Assembly (NCBI RefSeq): GCF_000614025.1
Contig: NZ_BAKF01000007.1
Span: 36,680-100,679 of the forward strand
Source: Prevotella aurantiaca JCM 15754
GTDB lineage: Bacteria; Bacteroidota; Bacteroidia; Bacteroidales; Bacteroidaceae
Direction of reading: 5' to 3'
DNA length: 64,000 nt
A program made the position numbers and the translations under genes. The notes beneath the pieces are model-generated. The model was given only the letters and a program-made list of their open reading frames with translations. It was not told the origin of the DNA and searched no databases. This document shows positions 54,626-63,885 of this stretch, piece after piece. Each line of letters begins with the position of its first letter. The first letter of the stretch is position 1.

Positions 54626-56121
54626 AAACAGTAGTTATTATTGGTGGCGGATTAGGTGGACTATTCGCAGGTGCTCTTTTAGCAAAGGAAGGTTTTAAGG
54701 TTACAATCTTAGAGAAAAATGCAACTGCAGGTGGCGGACTTCAGAATTTCAAACGCTTTGGTATGAAGTTCGATACGGGTATGCATGTTATTGGTGGAAT
54801 GCGTCCAGGAGGAAATATTTATCGTATCTGTCAGTATTTGGGAATAGCAGAAAAGGTACAGCTGATGAATGTTGATGATAATAGCGCTGATAGTTTGTAT
54901 TTTGCTGAAGATCGCACTACTTACCAGATTGGAAAAGGTAAAGAAGGTTTTATTGATTCTTTGGTGGCACATTTCCCAGAAGAAAAGAAAAATCTTCAAG
55001 CATATACAGATGCCATCTTTCGTCTGACTGAAGAAGTAGACCTTTTTCATCTTCGTCCTTCTTCTGATATGTTTACTACTCATACTTCCGATTTCTTTCT
55101 TGCTGCTGATGCTTTTATTGCAAAGTATATCACAAATCCAAAGCTACGCAGTGTCGTTGCTTATATGAATCCTTTGTATGGTGGTAGAGGTGATGAGAGT
55201 CCAGCTTTTATTCACGCTATTATTAGTTCGCTATATATTCAAGGTGCAAGTAGATTTATTGGAGGTAGCGAAACATTTGCTAATCTTTTAGTTTCTGTCA
55301 TAGAAACTTATGGAGGAGCAGTTCATTGTAATGAAGGAATTGAATGGGTGGAAGTAAATAACCGTCATGTAGATTATGTGAGGTCGAAAAAGGGTAAAAT
55401 TTATCAAGCTGATCACTACATATCAGCCATTCATCCTTGTACCTTACTTTCTCTTATGTCAGAAAAGGCTTTTCCTAAAGCTTATCGTACAAGACTTAAC
55501 GAGATTCCAAATGCTTATTCGGCTTTTTCTGTGTATATAAAATTAAAACCAGAAACCTTCCCTTATATCAATCACTCAGAGTATTATATGACGAAATACG
55601 ATGAGATATGGCATTTTGGCCAACAAAATAAGGTATGGCCATTGGGCTTTCTTTTCATGACTCCTCCAGAAGACCAACAAGGAACATACGCAGAGAAAGC
55701 GTTAGTTACTGCTCCTATGAGTTATGAAGACGTAAAAAAATGGGAAAAAACGAGTGTTGGGAAACGTGGAACCGACTATGAAGCATGGAAAGAAGAAAAA
55801 GCTCAGCAATTGTTAAGTCATATTGAAGAAATTCATCCAGGTTTCGGTGCCTGTGTGGAACAAGTGAATACAGCCTCTCCGCTTACTATTCGTGATTATT
55901 ATGGTGCAAAGGAAGGCACCATGTGTGGCTTTAGCAAGGATTATAAGAATATTCTATTATCACAAGTACCAGTAGTAACGAAGGTTGATAACCTTTTATT
56001 GACAGGACAAAACAATAGTCTACCAGGCTTCTGTGGAGTTCCTTTGACAGCAATCAGTACTGTTGAGGCTATTTTAGGCCGCAACTATATTTTAAATAAA
56101 ATCAATGAGATGACGAAATGA
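54622..56121 (+). CDS. CrtI/RetSat-like FAD-dependent oxidoreductase II
   Basis: 499 aa, the same length as the preceding gene and clearly its paralogue (shared SVGKRGTDYEAWKEEKAQQL, FSVYIKLKPETFPYIN; first copy has AIGKRGEDYETFKKEKAEQL). FAD motif IIGGGLGGLFAGALLAKEG and the closing LTGQNNSLPGFCGVPL. A tandem duplication inside the operon. The two may form a heterodimer or act at different chain positions; that is inference. Confidence 0.85.
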   Translation: MKTVVIIGGGLGGLFAGALLAKEGFKVTILEKNATAGGGLQNFKRFGMKFDTGMHVIGGMRPGGNIYRICQYLGIAEKVQLMNVDDNSADSLYFAEDRTTYQIGKGKEGFIDSLVAHFPEEKKNLQAYTDAIFRLTEEVDLFHLRPSSDMFTTHTSDFFLAADAFIAKYITNPKLRSVVAYMNPLYGGRGDESPAFIHAIISSLYIQGASRFIGGSETFANLLVSVIETYGGAVHCNEGIEWVEVNNRHVDYVRSKKGKIYQADHYISAIHPCTLLSLMSEKAFPKAYRTRLNEIPNAYSAFSVYIKLKPETFPYINHSEYYMTKYDEIWHFGQQNKVWPLGFLFMTPPEDQQGTYAEKALVTAPMSYEDVKKWEKTSVGKRGTDYEAWKEEKAQQLLSHIEEIHPGFGACVEQVNTASPLTIRDYYGAKEGTMCGFSKDYKNILLSQVPVVTKVDNLLLTGQNNSLPGFCGVPLTAISTVEAILGRNYILNKINEMTK

Positions 56122-56999
56122 AAAAGCAGTGTTACATTCTCTTACTGTATTTCTTCTTGAATTCTCTGTTTATAATAGCACAGAAACAGGCTCAACGTGT
56201 CAATATCTGGCAGGGAACAGAAATTAGAGCTAATGTTCCTATGACACCTTATTTGGCATCGGGAGAAAAAAATATCGCCATTATTGTTTGTCCTGGCGGT
56301 AGTTATCTGTGGCACGATATGAATAGTGAGGGAAAAGCTGTAGGCGAATGGTTACAACGCAATGGTATATCAGCTTTTGTTTTGCGTTATCGTACGGCAG
56401 GGGTAGGAGCTTTTCTTACTCCTTATAGATATATTTTTAGAGGCATTCGTTATCCAGATGCACTTAATGACCTACAGCGAGCAATGCAATACATAAAGGC
56501 ACATGCTGATGAATATGGTATTGACCCAAATCGTATAGCAGCAATGGGATTTTCAGCAGGTGGGCATTTAGTGATGTCGGCAGCAGAATTATTACCAAAA
56601 GAACAACGTCCTTTTTTTGTTGTTCCAGTTTATCCTGTTGTTACAATGATTGAGTCTTGTGTTCATAAACGTTCACGTAGGGCACTTTTGGGTGATAGTC
56701 GGAAGAATAATCATCAGTTGCGAGATTTACTTTCTTTAGAGCGTCATGTGCCTAAAGATTGTCCTCCTGTATTCTTAGTTAATTGTAAAGACGACCCTAT
56801 TGTGAAATATCAAAATTCTGAACTTCTTGATTCTGCATTGACTCGTCAGCAAGTTCCCCATCGTTATATTCAGTATGAAACGGGCGGGCATGGATTTGGA
56901 GCATCAGATAATAAAGGTACAGCAGAATGCCGACAATGGAAAGAAGAATTTATTATGTGGTTTAGACGACTTACCAATAGCGATAATAACACTCGTTAG
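56118..56999 (+). CDS. Secreted alpha/beta-hydrolase (esterase)
   Basis: 293 aa with an N-terminal signal (LLYFFLNSLFIIAQ). Oxyanion region CPGGSYLWHD, nucleophile Ser in MGFSAGGHL (about residue 145), acid in NCKDDPIV and His in TGGHGFGA. Esterase of the acetyl-xylan/BD-FAE type. In the locus it probably acts on an ester-linked polyene or lipid in the periplasm. Overlaps the preceding gene by 4 nt. Confidence 0.82.
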   Translation: MKKQCYILLLYFFLNSLFIIAQKQAQRVNIWQGTEIRANVPMTPYLASGEKNIAIIVCPGGSYLWHDMNSEGKAVGEWLQRNGISAFVLRYRTAGVGAFLTPYRYIFRGIRYPDALNDLQRAMQYIKAHADEYGIDPNRIAAMGFSAGGHLVMSAAELLPKEQRPFFVVPVYPVVTMIESCVHKRSRRALLGDSRKNNHQLRDLLSLERHVPKDCPPVFLVNCKDDPIVKYQNSELLDSALTRQQVPHRYIQYETGGHGFGASDNKGTAECRQWKEEFIMWFRRLTNSDNNTR

Positions 57000-57053
57000 T
57001 GGCGTTGTAGTGAACTTTAATACTTTATAAGAACAATAAAGCATAAAATAGAA

Positions 57054-58178
57054 ATGGAGATAACTCAATTTGATGACATCAGACCATATAACGCAGAGGA
57101 AATTCCTGCTGCAATGGAACGTATAGCTAATAGTTCTTCATTCCCATTATTGGCTTCATACGTATATCCCGATGAACCTTTAGAAGAAGTGCGTGAAAGG
57201 ATTGCTAACTATAAAACAGTGCGGGAGTTCCAAACGGAAACAATGCGCATGGTAAATCAGCGTGTGATAGAACATAGTATCTCGGAGTTCTCTTGTTCGG
57301 GATTGAATAAATTGGACCCTGAAGCGCATTATCTATTTGTTTCTAACCATCGTGATATTATGTTAGATTCCAGTTTATTGCAGTATTTCTTTGTTACTCA
57401 AAACTTTGATACTACTGAAATAACATTCGGAGCAAACTTAATGATGAATGAATTAGTCGTTGATATTGGAAAGAGTAATAAGATGTTTAAAGTGGAACGT
57501 CCAGGCAACAACATCAAAGATTTCTATCGAAGTTCAAAGCATTTATCTGAATACATTCGCTACGTTATCACACAAAAAGGACAATCGGTATGGATAGCAC
57601 AGCGAAATGGTAGAACAAAAGATGGTAATGACACAACAGACCAAGGCATTATTAAAATGTTTTGTATGTCATGCCCAGATGATAAGTTAAAAGCTATTGA
57701 CCAATTGCATATAGTTCCTGTAGCAGTTTCTTACGAATGGGAACCTTGTGATGTATTGAAAACCCTTGAACTTTATGAATCGCAGTTCTCTAAATATACG
57801 AAAAAACCAGGCGAAGACTTAAACAGTATTCTCACTGGTATCGTTCAAGAGAAAGGAAAAGTACATTTTGAATTGTGTGAACCAATCTCTTATGCTGAAT
57901 TAGCAAAGTTTGAAAACGTAACAAATAACGAATACCATAAACTTGTAGCTCAGCTTTTAGATAGCCGTATTCGTGCTGCTTATCGTCTTTATCCTAACAA
58001 TTACATTGCTTATGACCTGCGCTATGGCACGACAAAGTATAAAGACTGTTATACGGATGAACAGAAAAAAGTATTTATGCAGCATCTGCAGGCATTAGAG
58101 AAATACGATACTTGTGATATCGAAAAATTGAAGGACATCTTCTTGGGTATTTATTCAAACCCTGTAAATAACAAATAG
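57054..58178 (+). CDS. Glycerol-phosphate/1-acylglycerol acyltransferase-like protein
   Basis: 374 aa. The acyltransferase core has LFVSNHRDIMLDSSLLQYFF, giving His and Asp separated by five residues rather than the usual four, then KVERPGNNIKDFYRSSKHLSEY and WIAQRNGRTKDGND. A larger protein than typical PlsC, with a long C-terminal part. It would acylate a glycerol- or sugar-type acceptor. One base before the MMPL gene. Confidence 0.72.
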   Translation: MEITQFDDIRPYNAEEIPAAMERIANSSSFPLLASYVYPDEPLEEVRERIANYKTVREFQTETMRMVNQRVIEHSISEFSCSGLNKLDPEAHYLFVSNHRDIMLDSSLLQYFFVTQNFDTTEITFGANLMMNELVVDIGKSNKMFKVERPGNNIKDFYRSSKHLSEYIRYVITQKGQSVWIAQRNGRTKDGNDTTDQGIIKMFCMSCPDDKLKAIDQLHIVPVAVSYEWEPCDVLKTLELYESQFSKYTKKPGEDLNSILTGIVQEKGKVHFELCEPISYAELAKFENVTNNEYHKLVAQLLDSRIRAAYRLYPNNYIAYDLRYGTTKYKDCYTDEQKKVFMQHLQALEKYDTCDIEKLKDIFLGIYSNPVNNK

Positions 58179-58179
58179 A

Positions 58180-61100
58180 ATGATAGAATCAATACTGAGG
58201 TTATATGATTATCTGAGAGCACACAGATGGATTGGTGTGCTTTCATTTGCAGTTGTTACCTTATTGTTGATAGGTTCGGTACTCCGATTAGGCTATAAAG
58301 AGGATATAGCAGACTTTCTTCCTGTTGACAGTAATCAACACAATGCATTAAAGGTTTATCAAGATATTTCAGGTGCAAATAAAATTTTTGCTGTCTTCCA
58401 ATATCGTGATACTACGAAGGCAGACCCTGAAGCGATGATAGAAAGTGTTGATGCTTTCGTTGAGGAGGTTCAGAATTCTGATTCAGCACATGTAATCACA
58501 AATCTGACATCGCAAGTAGACTTGGATAAAATGTCGGAAGTAACAGGCTTTGTCTATGGAAATATTCCTTACTTCCTTACAGAAAAGGACTATGCTCGCA
58601 TGGATAGCGCACTAAGTTCTCCAGATTACATATCAAAACAGTTGCAGCAAGATAAACAGATGCTGATGTTCCCTGCCGGAGATATCCTCTCAGATAATAT
58701 TCAACGTGATCCTCTCAATATTTTTACACCTGTTGTACAGAAGTTACAACGTGCTGATACTGGTTTGAGGTACGAGTTATATGATGGATATATCTTTTCT
58801 CCAGATATGCAGAAAGCCATTGTAATGATTAACTCGCCTTATGGAGCAAGTGAAACAGAGAATAATACTCACCTCATAAAGCTATTGCAGAATTGTAGTA
58901 AAAAAGTTGTTGCACACCATAAAAATATAGATGTTCACATTATTGGTGGTCCTGTTATTGCTGTAGGAAATGCTTCGCAAATTAAATCGGACAGTATTTT
59001 GTCGGTCATTATTGCCGTAACTCTCATAATGGCATTATTGCTTTTCACCTTGCGCAGCGTGCGTAATATATTACTGATTATCCTTTCCATAGCGTGGGGG
59101 TGGCTTTTTGCAATGGGTGGGTTAGCATTGCTTCACGACAATGTTTCAATTATTGTAATCGGAATTAGCTCGGTTATCTTGGGTATTGCTGTTAATTATC
59201 CATTACACTTTATAGCCCATTTATCACACACGCCTAAAAAGAAAAAGGCATTACGAGAGATTATTATGCCGCTCTTAGTAGGTAATGTTACGACTGTTGG
59301 TGCCTTTTTAGCTTTGGTTCCATTACAATCATTAGCTTTGAGAGACTTAGGACTCTTCAGTTCTTTCCTTTTAATAGGTACGATTCTTTTTGTACTTATT
59401 TATCTGCCGCATGTTTCAAAAGAAACAAAGGAAGTAAAGCATACCTTCTTAAATAAGTTGAGTGATATTTCTTTAGAGAATAAGCCTATCTTCGTTGGCA
59501 TTGTTATCGTTCTCACTATTGTTTTCGGCTATTTTAGTTTTCAAACAAAGTTTGATGCCAATATGGCTAACATCAATTATATGACGGAGGAACAAAAGGC
59601 TGATATGGCTTATTTCCAACGAATGATGACAGCTAATGGTGAATTTCAAAAGATCTATGCAGTAGCAACCGATTCTACAATGGATGGAGCATTAGATAAA
59701 AATCTTCGATTGCAGCCCATTCTTGATAAATTGGTAAAGAATAAAGATGTACATGATTATAGTTCTTGTAGTCAGTTTATTGTTTCTACTGTTGAACAGA
59801 AACGCAGATTGGCTTTGTGGCAAGACTTTTTAATGCGAAATAAAGAGAAACTTACCACTTCGTTACGTTCTGCTATGCAAACAGAAGGTTTTGCGGCTGA
59901 TAGTTTTAATGACTATTATGCTTTATTGAACAAAAGCTTTCAACCACAATCAGCTTCCTATTTTTCACCGCTAACAACTTCAATTTTTGCAGGAAACCTT
60001 AGTGTTGATAGTGTTGGGAAACAATATAATGTCGTTAATGTGCTTTCTGTAAAGGAGCAAGATATTCAGAAAGTAAAAAAAACTCTCTCGGATAAAGATA
60101 GCTTTAGCTTTGATATTATGAGCATGAATAGTGCTATAGCCAATCATTTGTCTAATGACTTTAATTACATTGGTCTTGCTTGTGGTTTCATTGTGTTCTT
60201 CTTTTTGTGGCTATCGTTTGGTAATCTTGAACTGGCATTGCTTTCTTTTATTCCGATGGCAGTAAGCTGGTTGTGGATATTAGGTATTATGGCATTATTT
60301 GGAATGCAGTTTAATATCGTCAATATCATTCTTGCAACATTTATCTTTGGACAAGGTGATGATTATACAATATTCATGACAGAAGGAGCAATGTACGAGT
60401 ATGCATATCGTCGTAAGATGCTTGCATCGTATAAACAATCAATTATCATTTCTGCGTTGATTATGTTTATTGGTATTGGCACTTTAATCGTGGCAGATCA
60501 TCCTGCATTGCATTCTTTAGCAGAAGTAACAATAGCGGGAATGTTTTCAGTGGTGTTGATGGCTTATATATTCCCTCCGCTTATATTCAATTTTTTGGTG
60601 AAGTCGTCAGGAAAGTACAGACAGCGTCCTATTTCTATTTTAAATCTGTTGGTGATGGGATACAGTGCTTTTGTTTTCTTTACACAGTTAATTTCAGTAT
60701 ATGTTTTGGGATTTATTCTTTTAGAACTGTTACCATCTTCGGAAAAACGTCGCATGTGGCTAAGACGTTATCAGCAACGTTTATTTTTATTTGATTTAAA
60801 AAATATTCCGCATGTTCGTTTTCTTGTAGAAGGAGTTACTGAAGAAACTTTTGCTGCCCCTTCTATTATAGTTAGTAATCATCAGTCGATGTTAGATTCT
60901 GCTGTTTTTATGGCTTTAAGTCCTAAAACAATTCTTGTTTCAAATGGGAAGGTAAGTAGTAATCCTGTCATTCGTAAAATCTATAAATGGAATGGTTTTA
61001 TTACTTTAGAAAATAAAGACTCTATCAACGACGAGATGATAGGAAACTACATAAAACAAGGATATAGTCTTGTAATTTTCCCAGAAGGAAAACGCAACGA

Positions 61101-61698
61101 CCATTCTTCAATTTGTCGTTTCCATAAGGGGGCATTCTTGTTGGCACAACGTTATCAGCTGGATATTCAACCTTTCATAATTCATGGTTTGAATGTAGTT
61201 CTTCCCCAAAATAGTATTCAAGTATTCGAAGGAAGTATTACGATAAAAGCCTATAAACGTATAAAGTTTGAAGGAGATATTTCTTACTCTGAACTTACTT
61301 CAAAGGTATATCGTTTTTATAAGCAGGAATATGCTGCCACAACAAAGAAGATTGAAACAGCAGCTTACTTCTCTCATCTTGTTCAAGATCGTTATCGCTA
61401 TAAAGGTGTTGATATTTATCGTTCTGTGCGCAAAAGTTTGAAGCGAAATAACAACTATGCCGGATGGGTAGATACACATGATGAACACCCTATTGTATTG
61501 GTTAAGAATGGTGGATACGGAGAATTTGCTTTGCTTTATGCATTAGTACATCGTTCAACAAAGGTGTTGGTATACGAAGAAGACGAGATTAAACGTGCAT
61601 TGTTAACTCATTGTGCGAAGGATATAGCCAACAACCTATGTGTTGTTGATAGTATAGAAAAAGAGGAAATAGAAGACGCAAAGGTATTTTCTCTGTAA
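58180..61698 (+). CDS. MMPL/RND-type exporter fused to PlsC acyltransferase and a C-terminal Rossmann-like part
   Basis: 1172 aa. MMPL part about 1-820 with two sets of membrane helices (GVLSFAVVTLLLIGS at the N-terminus; about 275-410; about 660-810) and two periplasmic loops. PlsC domain about 860-1060 (IIVSNHQSMLDSA with H-x4-D near residue 900; IFPEGKRND). The last 100 residues (PIVLVKNGGYGEFALLYALV, KVLVYEEDE) recall a truncated SAM-type Rossmann fold. Predicted to acylate and export the lipid-linked polyene. After the stop, the frame stays open for 16 more codons to 61749. Confidence 0.85.
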   Translation: MIESILRLYDYLRAHRWIGVLSFAVVTLLLIGSVLRLGYKEDIADFLPVDSNQHNALKVYQDISGANKIFAVFQYRDTTKADPEAMIESVDAFVEEVQNSDSAHVITNLTSQVDLDKMSEVTGFVYGNIPYFLTEKDYARMDSALSSPDYISKQLQQDKQMLMFPAGDILSDNIQRDPLNIFTPVVQKLQRADTGLRYELYDGYIFSPDMQKAIVMINSPYGASETENNTHLIKLLQNCSKKVVAHHKNIDVHIIGGPVIAVGNASQIKSDSILSVIIAVTLIMALLLFTLRSVRNILLIILSIAWGWLFAMGGLALLHDNVSIIVIGISSVILGIAVNYPLHFIAHLSHTPKKKKALREIIMPLLVGNVTTVGAFLALVPLQSLALRDLGLFSSFLLIGTILFVLIYLPHVSKETKEVKHTFLNKLSDISLENKPIFVGIVIVLTIVFGYFSFQTKFDANMANINYMTEEQKADMAYFQRMMTANGEFQKIYAVATDSTMDGALDKNLRLQPILDKLVKNKDVHDYSSCSQFIVSTVEQKRRLALWQDFLMRNKEKLTTSLRSAMQTEGFAADSFNDYYALLNKSFQPQSASYFSPLTTSIFAGNLSVDSVGKQYNVVNVLSVKEQDIQKVKKTLSDKDSFSFDIMSMNSAIANHLSNDFNYIGLACGFIVFFFLWLSFGNLELALLSFIPMAVSWLWILGIMALFGMQFNIVNIILATFIFGQGDDYTIFMTEGAMYEYAYRRKMLASYKQSIIISALIMFIGIGTLIVADHPALHSLAEVTIAGMFSVVLMAYIFPPLIFNFLVKSSGKYRQRPISILNLLVMGYSAFVFFTQLISVYVLGFILLELLPSSEKRRMWLRRYQQRLFLFDLKNIPHVRFLVEGVTEETFAAPSIIVSNHQSMLDSAVFMALSPKTILVSNGKVSSNPVIRKIYKWNGFITLENKDSINDEMIGNYIKQGYSLVIFPEGKRNDHSSICRFHKGAFLLAQRYQLDIQPFIIHGLNVVLPQNSIQVFEGSITIKAYKRIKFEGDISYSELTSKVYRFYKQEYAATTKKIETAAYFSHLVQDRYRYKGVDIYRSVRKSLKRNNNYAGWVDTHDEHPIVLVKNGGYGEFALLYALVHRSTKVLVYEEDEIKRALLTHCAKDIANNLCVVDSIEKEEIEDAKVFSL

Positions 61699-61764
61699 AT
61701 TGTGGGTGAGGAATACGAAGAAGTATTTTTCCTGCGTTTATTCAAATAAAAATAACAAGAAAAT

Positions 61765-61995
61765 ATGAAAGAAGATATTCGTAAAAGATTAGAAGAGGTG
61801 TTGCCAATTGTGGATTTCGACTCTGATTTCTTATTTCAAGAACTCGATTCGCTTGGCATAACAACCATATTGATGGTTCTTTCTGATATGTATGGTGTCG
61901 AAATGAATCGTGCTGACGTAACACCAAAAAACTTCAAGACTCTGGATAGTCTTGTTGAACTTGTAAAACGGAAACTGAATAAAGATGGTGATTGA
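61765..61995 (+). CDS. Acyl carrier protein 3, likely aryl-starter carrier
   Basis: 76 aa. Phosphopantetheine Ser29 in QELDSLGITTILMVL. Divergent from ACP1 and ACP2. The start of the next gene, an AMP ligase, overlaps its stop by 11 nt, so the pair is translationally coupled and the ligase probably loads this ACP. Confidence 0.88.
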   Translation: MKEDIRKRLEEVLPIVDFDSDFLFQELDSLGITTILMVLSDMYGVEMNRADVTPKNFKTLDSLVELVKRKLNKDGD

Positions 61996-63310
61996 AGATA
62001 AGTTGCGCGAGAATGCCGAACGTTTTCCTGATAAAATAGCACTCATCTGTGGCGATGAGGCTTATACTTATGCGCAGTTATATAAAGCTGTAAGCGTGAA
62101 AGCTGCTTCTATGGAAAACTGGCAGGGACGATTGGTACCTCTCATAGCTACTTCTACGGCAGAATTCCTTATTTCTTATTTTGCCATTCATCTTGCAGGT
62201 GCAGTTGCTGTTCCTTTACATAAGGACCTTCCAACAAGAAAGTTTGACGATTATTCAAAGTTGCTGGAAAAAGGAACAGTTCCAAAAGAAGTTGCCGATA
62301 TCTTGTTTACAACGGGAACTACGGGTAACGCAAAAGCAGTAATGATAAGTCATCAAACTATATGGGCCAATGCAGAAAATCTTGTACTTTCGCAAGGATT
62401 CAACCATGATATTACATTTATTATCAATGGACCATTAAATCATATCGGTAGTCTGTCGAAGATTTATCCAACCATCTATGTCGGTGGAACGATTAAAATA
62501 ATCGATGGTATGAAAGATATAAAGTCTTTCTTTACGGCTATTGATACTATACCCAATAAGGTTGCTACGTTTTTGGTGCCTGCTGCAATCCGTATGCTGA
62601 TTGCTTTATGGAAGGAAGAACTTAAAAAACTTGCAGATAAAATAGACTTTATAGAAACTGGAGCTGCTCCTATGGCTGCTTCTGATATGAAGAAGTTTTG
62701 CGAATTGCTGCCAAAGAGTCGCCTTTATAATACTTACGCTTCAACGGAAACGGGCATAATTTCCACTTACGATTATAACGATGGCGAAAGTCTTGCTGGT
62801 TGCGTAGGAAAATCGATGAAACATTCCTCTTTCTTTATTACCGATGATGGTCATGTGGCTTGCAAAGGAACAACACTAATGACAGGTTATTGGAATGATG
62901 AAGAAGCTACAGAAGCTGTTATGCGTGATGGAGTAATTAAAACTGCAGATTTAGGGTATATTGATGATACAGGCAGACTTCGTTTACAAGGTCGCGGCGA
63001 TGATACAATAAATATTGGTGGCTATAAAATTGCACCATCAGAAGTAGAAGAAGTAGCGTTGGCATTTCCCACAGTGAAAGATTGTGTATGTATTTCTGCA
63101 GAGCATCCTGTGATAGGCGAAATATTAAAATTATTGGTGGTGCCACATCATAATTATGAGAGAAAGGAATTGATAACCTTCCTAAAAGATAGACTGGAAA
63201 GTTATAAAATTCCTGTCCTCTACGAAGAAGTAAACAGTATTGAACGAACCTTTAATGGTAAGATAAATAGAAAGTTCTATTTTTTTTCACAGAAAAAGAA
63301 TACGCAGTAA
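61985..63310 (+). CDS. AMP-dependent (aryl/acyl)-ACP ligase
   Basis: 441 aa adenylating enzyme, shorter than most acyl-CoA synthetases (about 500-550 aa). Core P-loop FTTGTTGNAKAVMISHQ (about residue 108), TYASTETGI (acyl-AMP motif), GYIDDTGRLRLQGRGDDTINIGGYKI (A8) and the catalytic Lys in RTFNGKINRKF (A10). It probably activates an aryl acid such as 4-hydroxybenzoate or a cinnamate and loads it on ACP3. Last gene of the locus. Confidence 0.88.
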   Translation: MVIEDKLRENAERFPDKIALICGDEAYTYAQLYKAVSVKAASMENWQGRLVPLIATSTAEFLISYFAIHLAGAVAVPLHKDLPTRKFDDYSKLLEKGTVPKEVADILFTTGTTGNAKAVMISHQTIWANAENLVLSQGFNHDITFIINGPLNHIGSLSKIYPTIYVGGTIKIIDGMKDIKSFFTAIDTIPNKVATFLVPAAIRMLIALWKEELKKLADKIDFIETGAAPMAASDMKKFCELLPKSRLYNTYASTETGIISTYDYNDGESLAGCVGKSMKHSSFFITDDGHVACKGTTLMTGYWNDEEATEAVMRDGVIKTADLGYIDDTGRLRLQGRGDDTINIGGYKIAPSEVEEVALAFPTVKDCVCISAEHPVIGEILKLLVVPHHNYERKELITFLKDRLESYKIPVLYEEVNSIERTFNGKINRKFYFFSQKKNTQ

Positions 63311-63403
63311 ACTTTTCTTTCAAAGTAGATTTTATGATTTGCTCCCATCTATCGCAAGTAAAGGTGTTAAAAAATAAAAAAAGGGGGTATCAGAATAAAT
63401 TAT

Positions 63404-63411
63404 TATCTTTG
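63404..63411 (+). promoter_or_regulatory. Probable promoter -7 element for the lipocalin-like lipoprotein
   Basis: TATCTTTG followed by GCAG matches the -7 consensus, 64 bp before the ATG at 63475. It marks the 3' boundary of the pigment locus. Confidence 0.5.
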
Positions 63412-63474
63412 CAGTTGTTCATTATAGTCTGACACAATATAGACAAAACTTAAGTTTAATAAAAAATCATTGAT

Positions 63475-63885
63475 ATGAAACACTTACGATTTTTTTCTTG
63501 GTTGCTTTGTTGCTCTCTTTTAGTATTTACGTTAGCTTCATGCGAAGAAAAAGAGCCAGATTTAACAAAGAAAGAAATGGATACTCGTTTGCTGGGTACT
63601 TGGAAGCAAATAAATTCCAATAATTCAGAAAATAAGAAACTTATATTTATGTCTAATGGAGACATTATTGGTTATGATTTCGTACCGGGAGGGAAAAAGA
63701 GAGTTTTTTATACAGAAAATAATTGCCATTTATTTGTATTTGTAAAGGGTTTGGGTATAAAATTATCTAATTGGACATACGAACATTACTATAAAATAGA
63801 TGGAAATAAGCTAACTTTATGGTATAGTTTGGATGAAATGAATTCAAATAATCCAGATTGTCTTATCTATCAGAAAGAGAACTAA
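63475..63885 (+). CDS. Lipocalin-like lipoprotein
   Basis: 136 aa. Lipoprotein signal (LVFTLASCEEKEPD; lipobox LASC with acidic residues behind it, fitting surface export). The rest reads LLGTWKQI and then beta strands (KLIFMSNGDIIGYDFV, YYKIDGNKLTLWYS), the pattern of Bacteroidota lipocalin-like domain proteins. Ligand unknown. Single gene with its own -7 element. Confidence 0.7.
   Translation: MKHLRFFSWLLCCSLLVFTLASCEEKEPDLTKKEMDTRLLGTWKQINSNNSENKKLIFMSNGDIIGYDFVPGGKKRVFYTENNCHLFVFVKGLGIKLSNWTYEHYYKIDGNKLTLWYSLDEMNSNNPDCLIYQKEN

Noticed and set aside
61699..61749. Read-through extension of the MMPL fusion protein after its stop
   Set aside because: The frame stays open 16 codons after the TAA, but there is no family alignment to show that the extension belongs to the protein.
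39383..63310. Carotenoid biosynthesis because of two CrtI-like genes
   Set aside because: No phytoene synthase or cyclase; the surrounding KS, ACP and dehydratase genes indicate a polyketide-type polyene.
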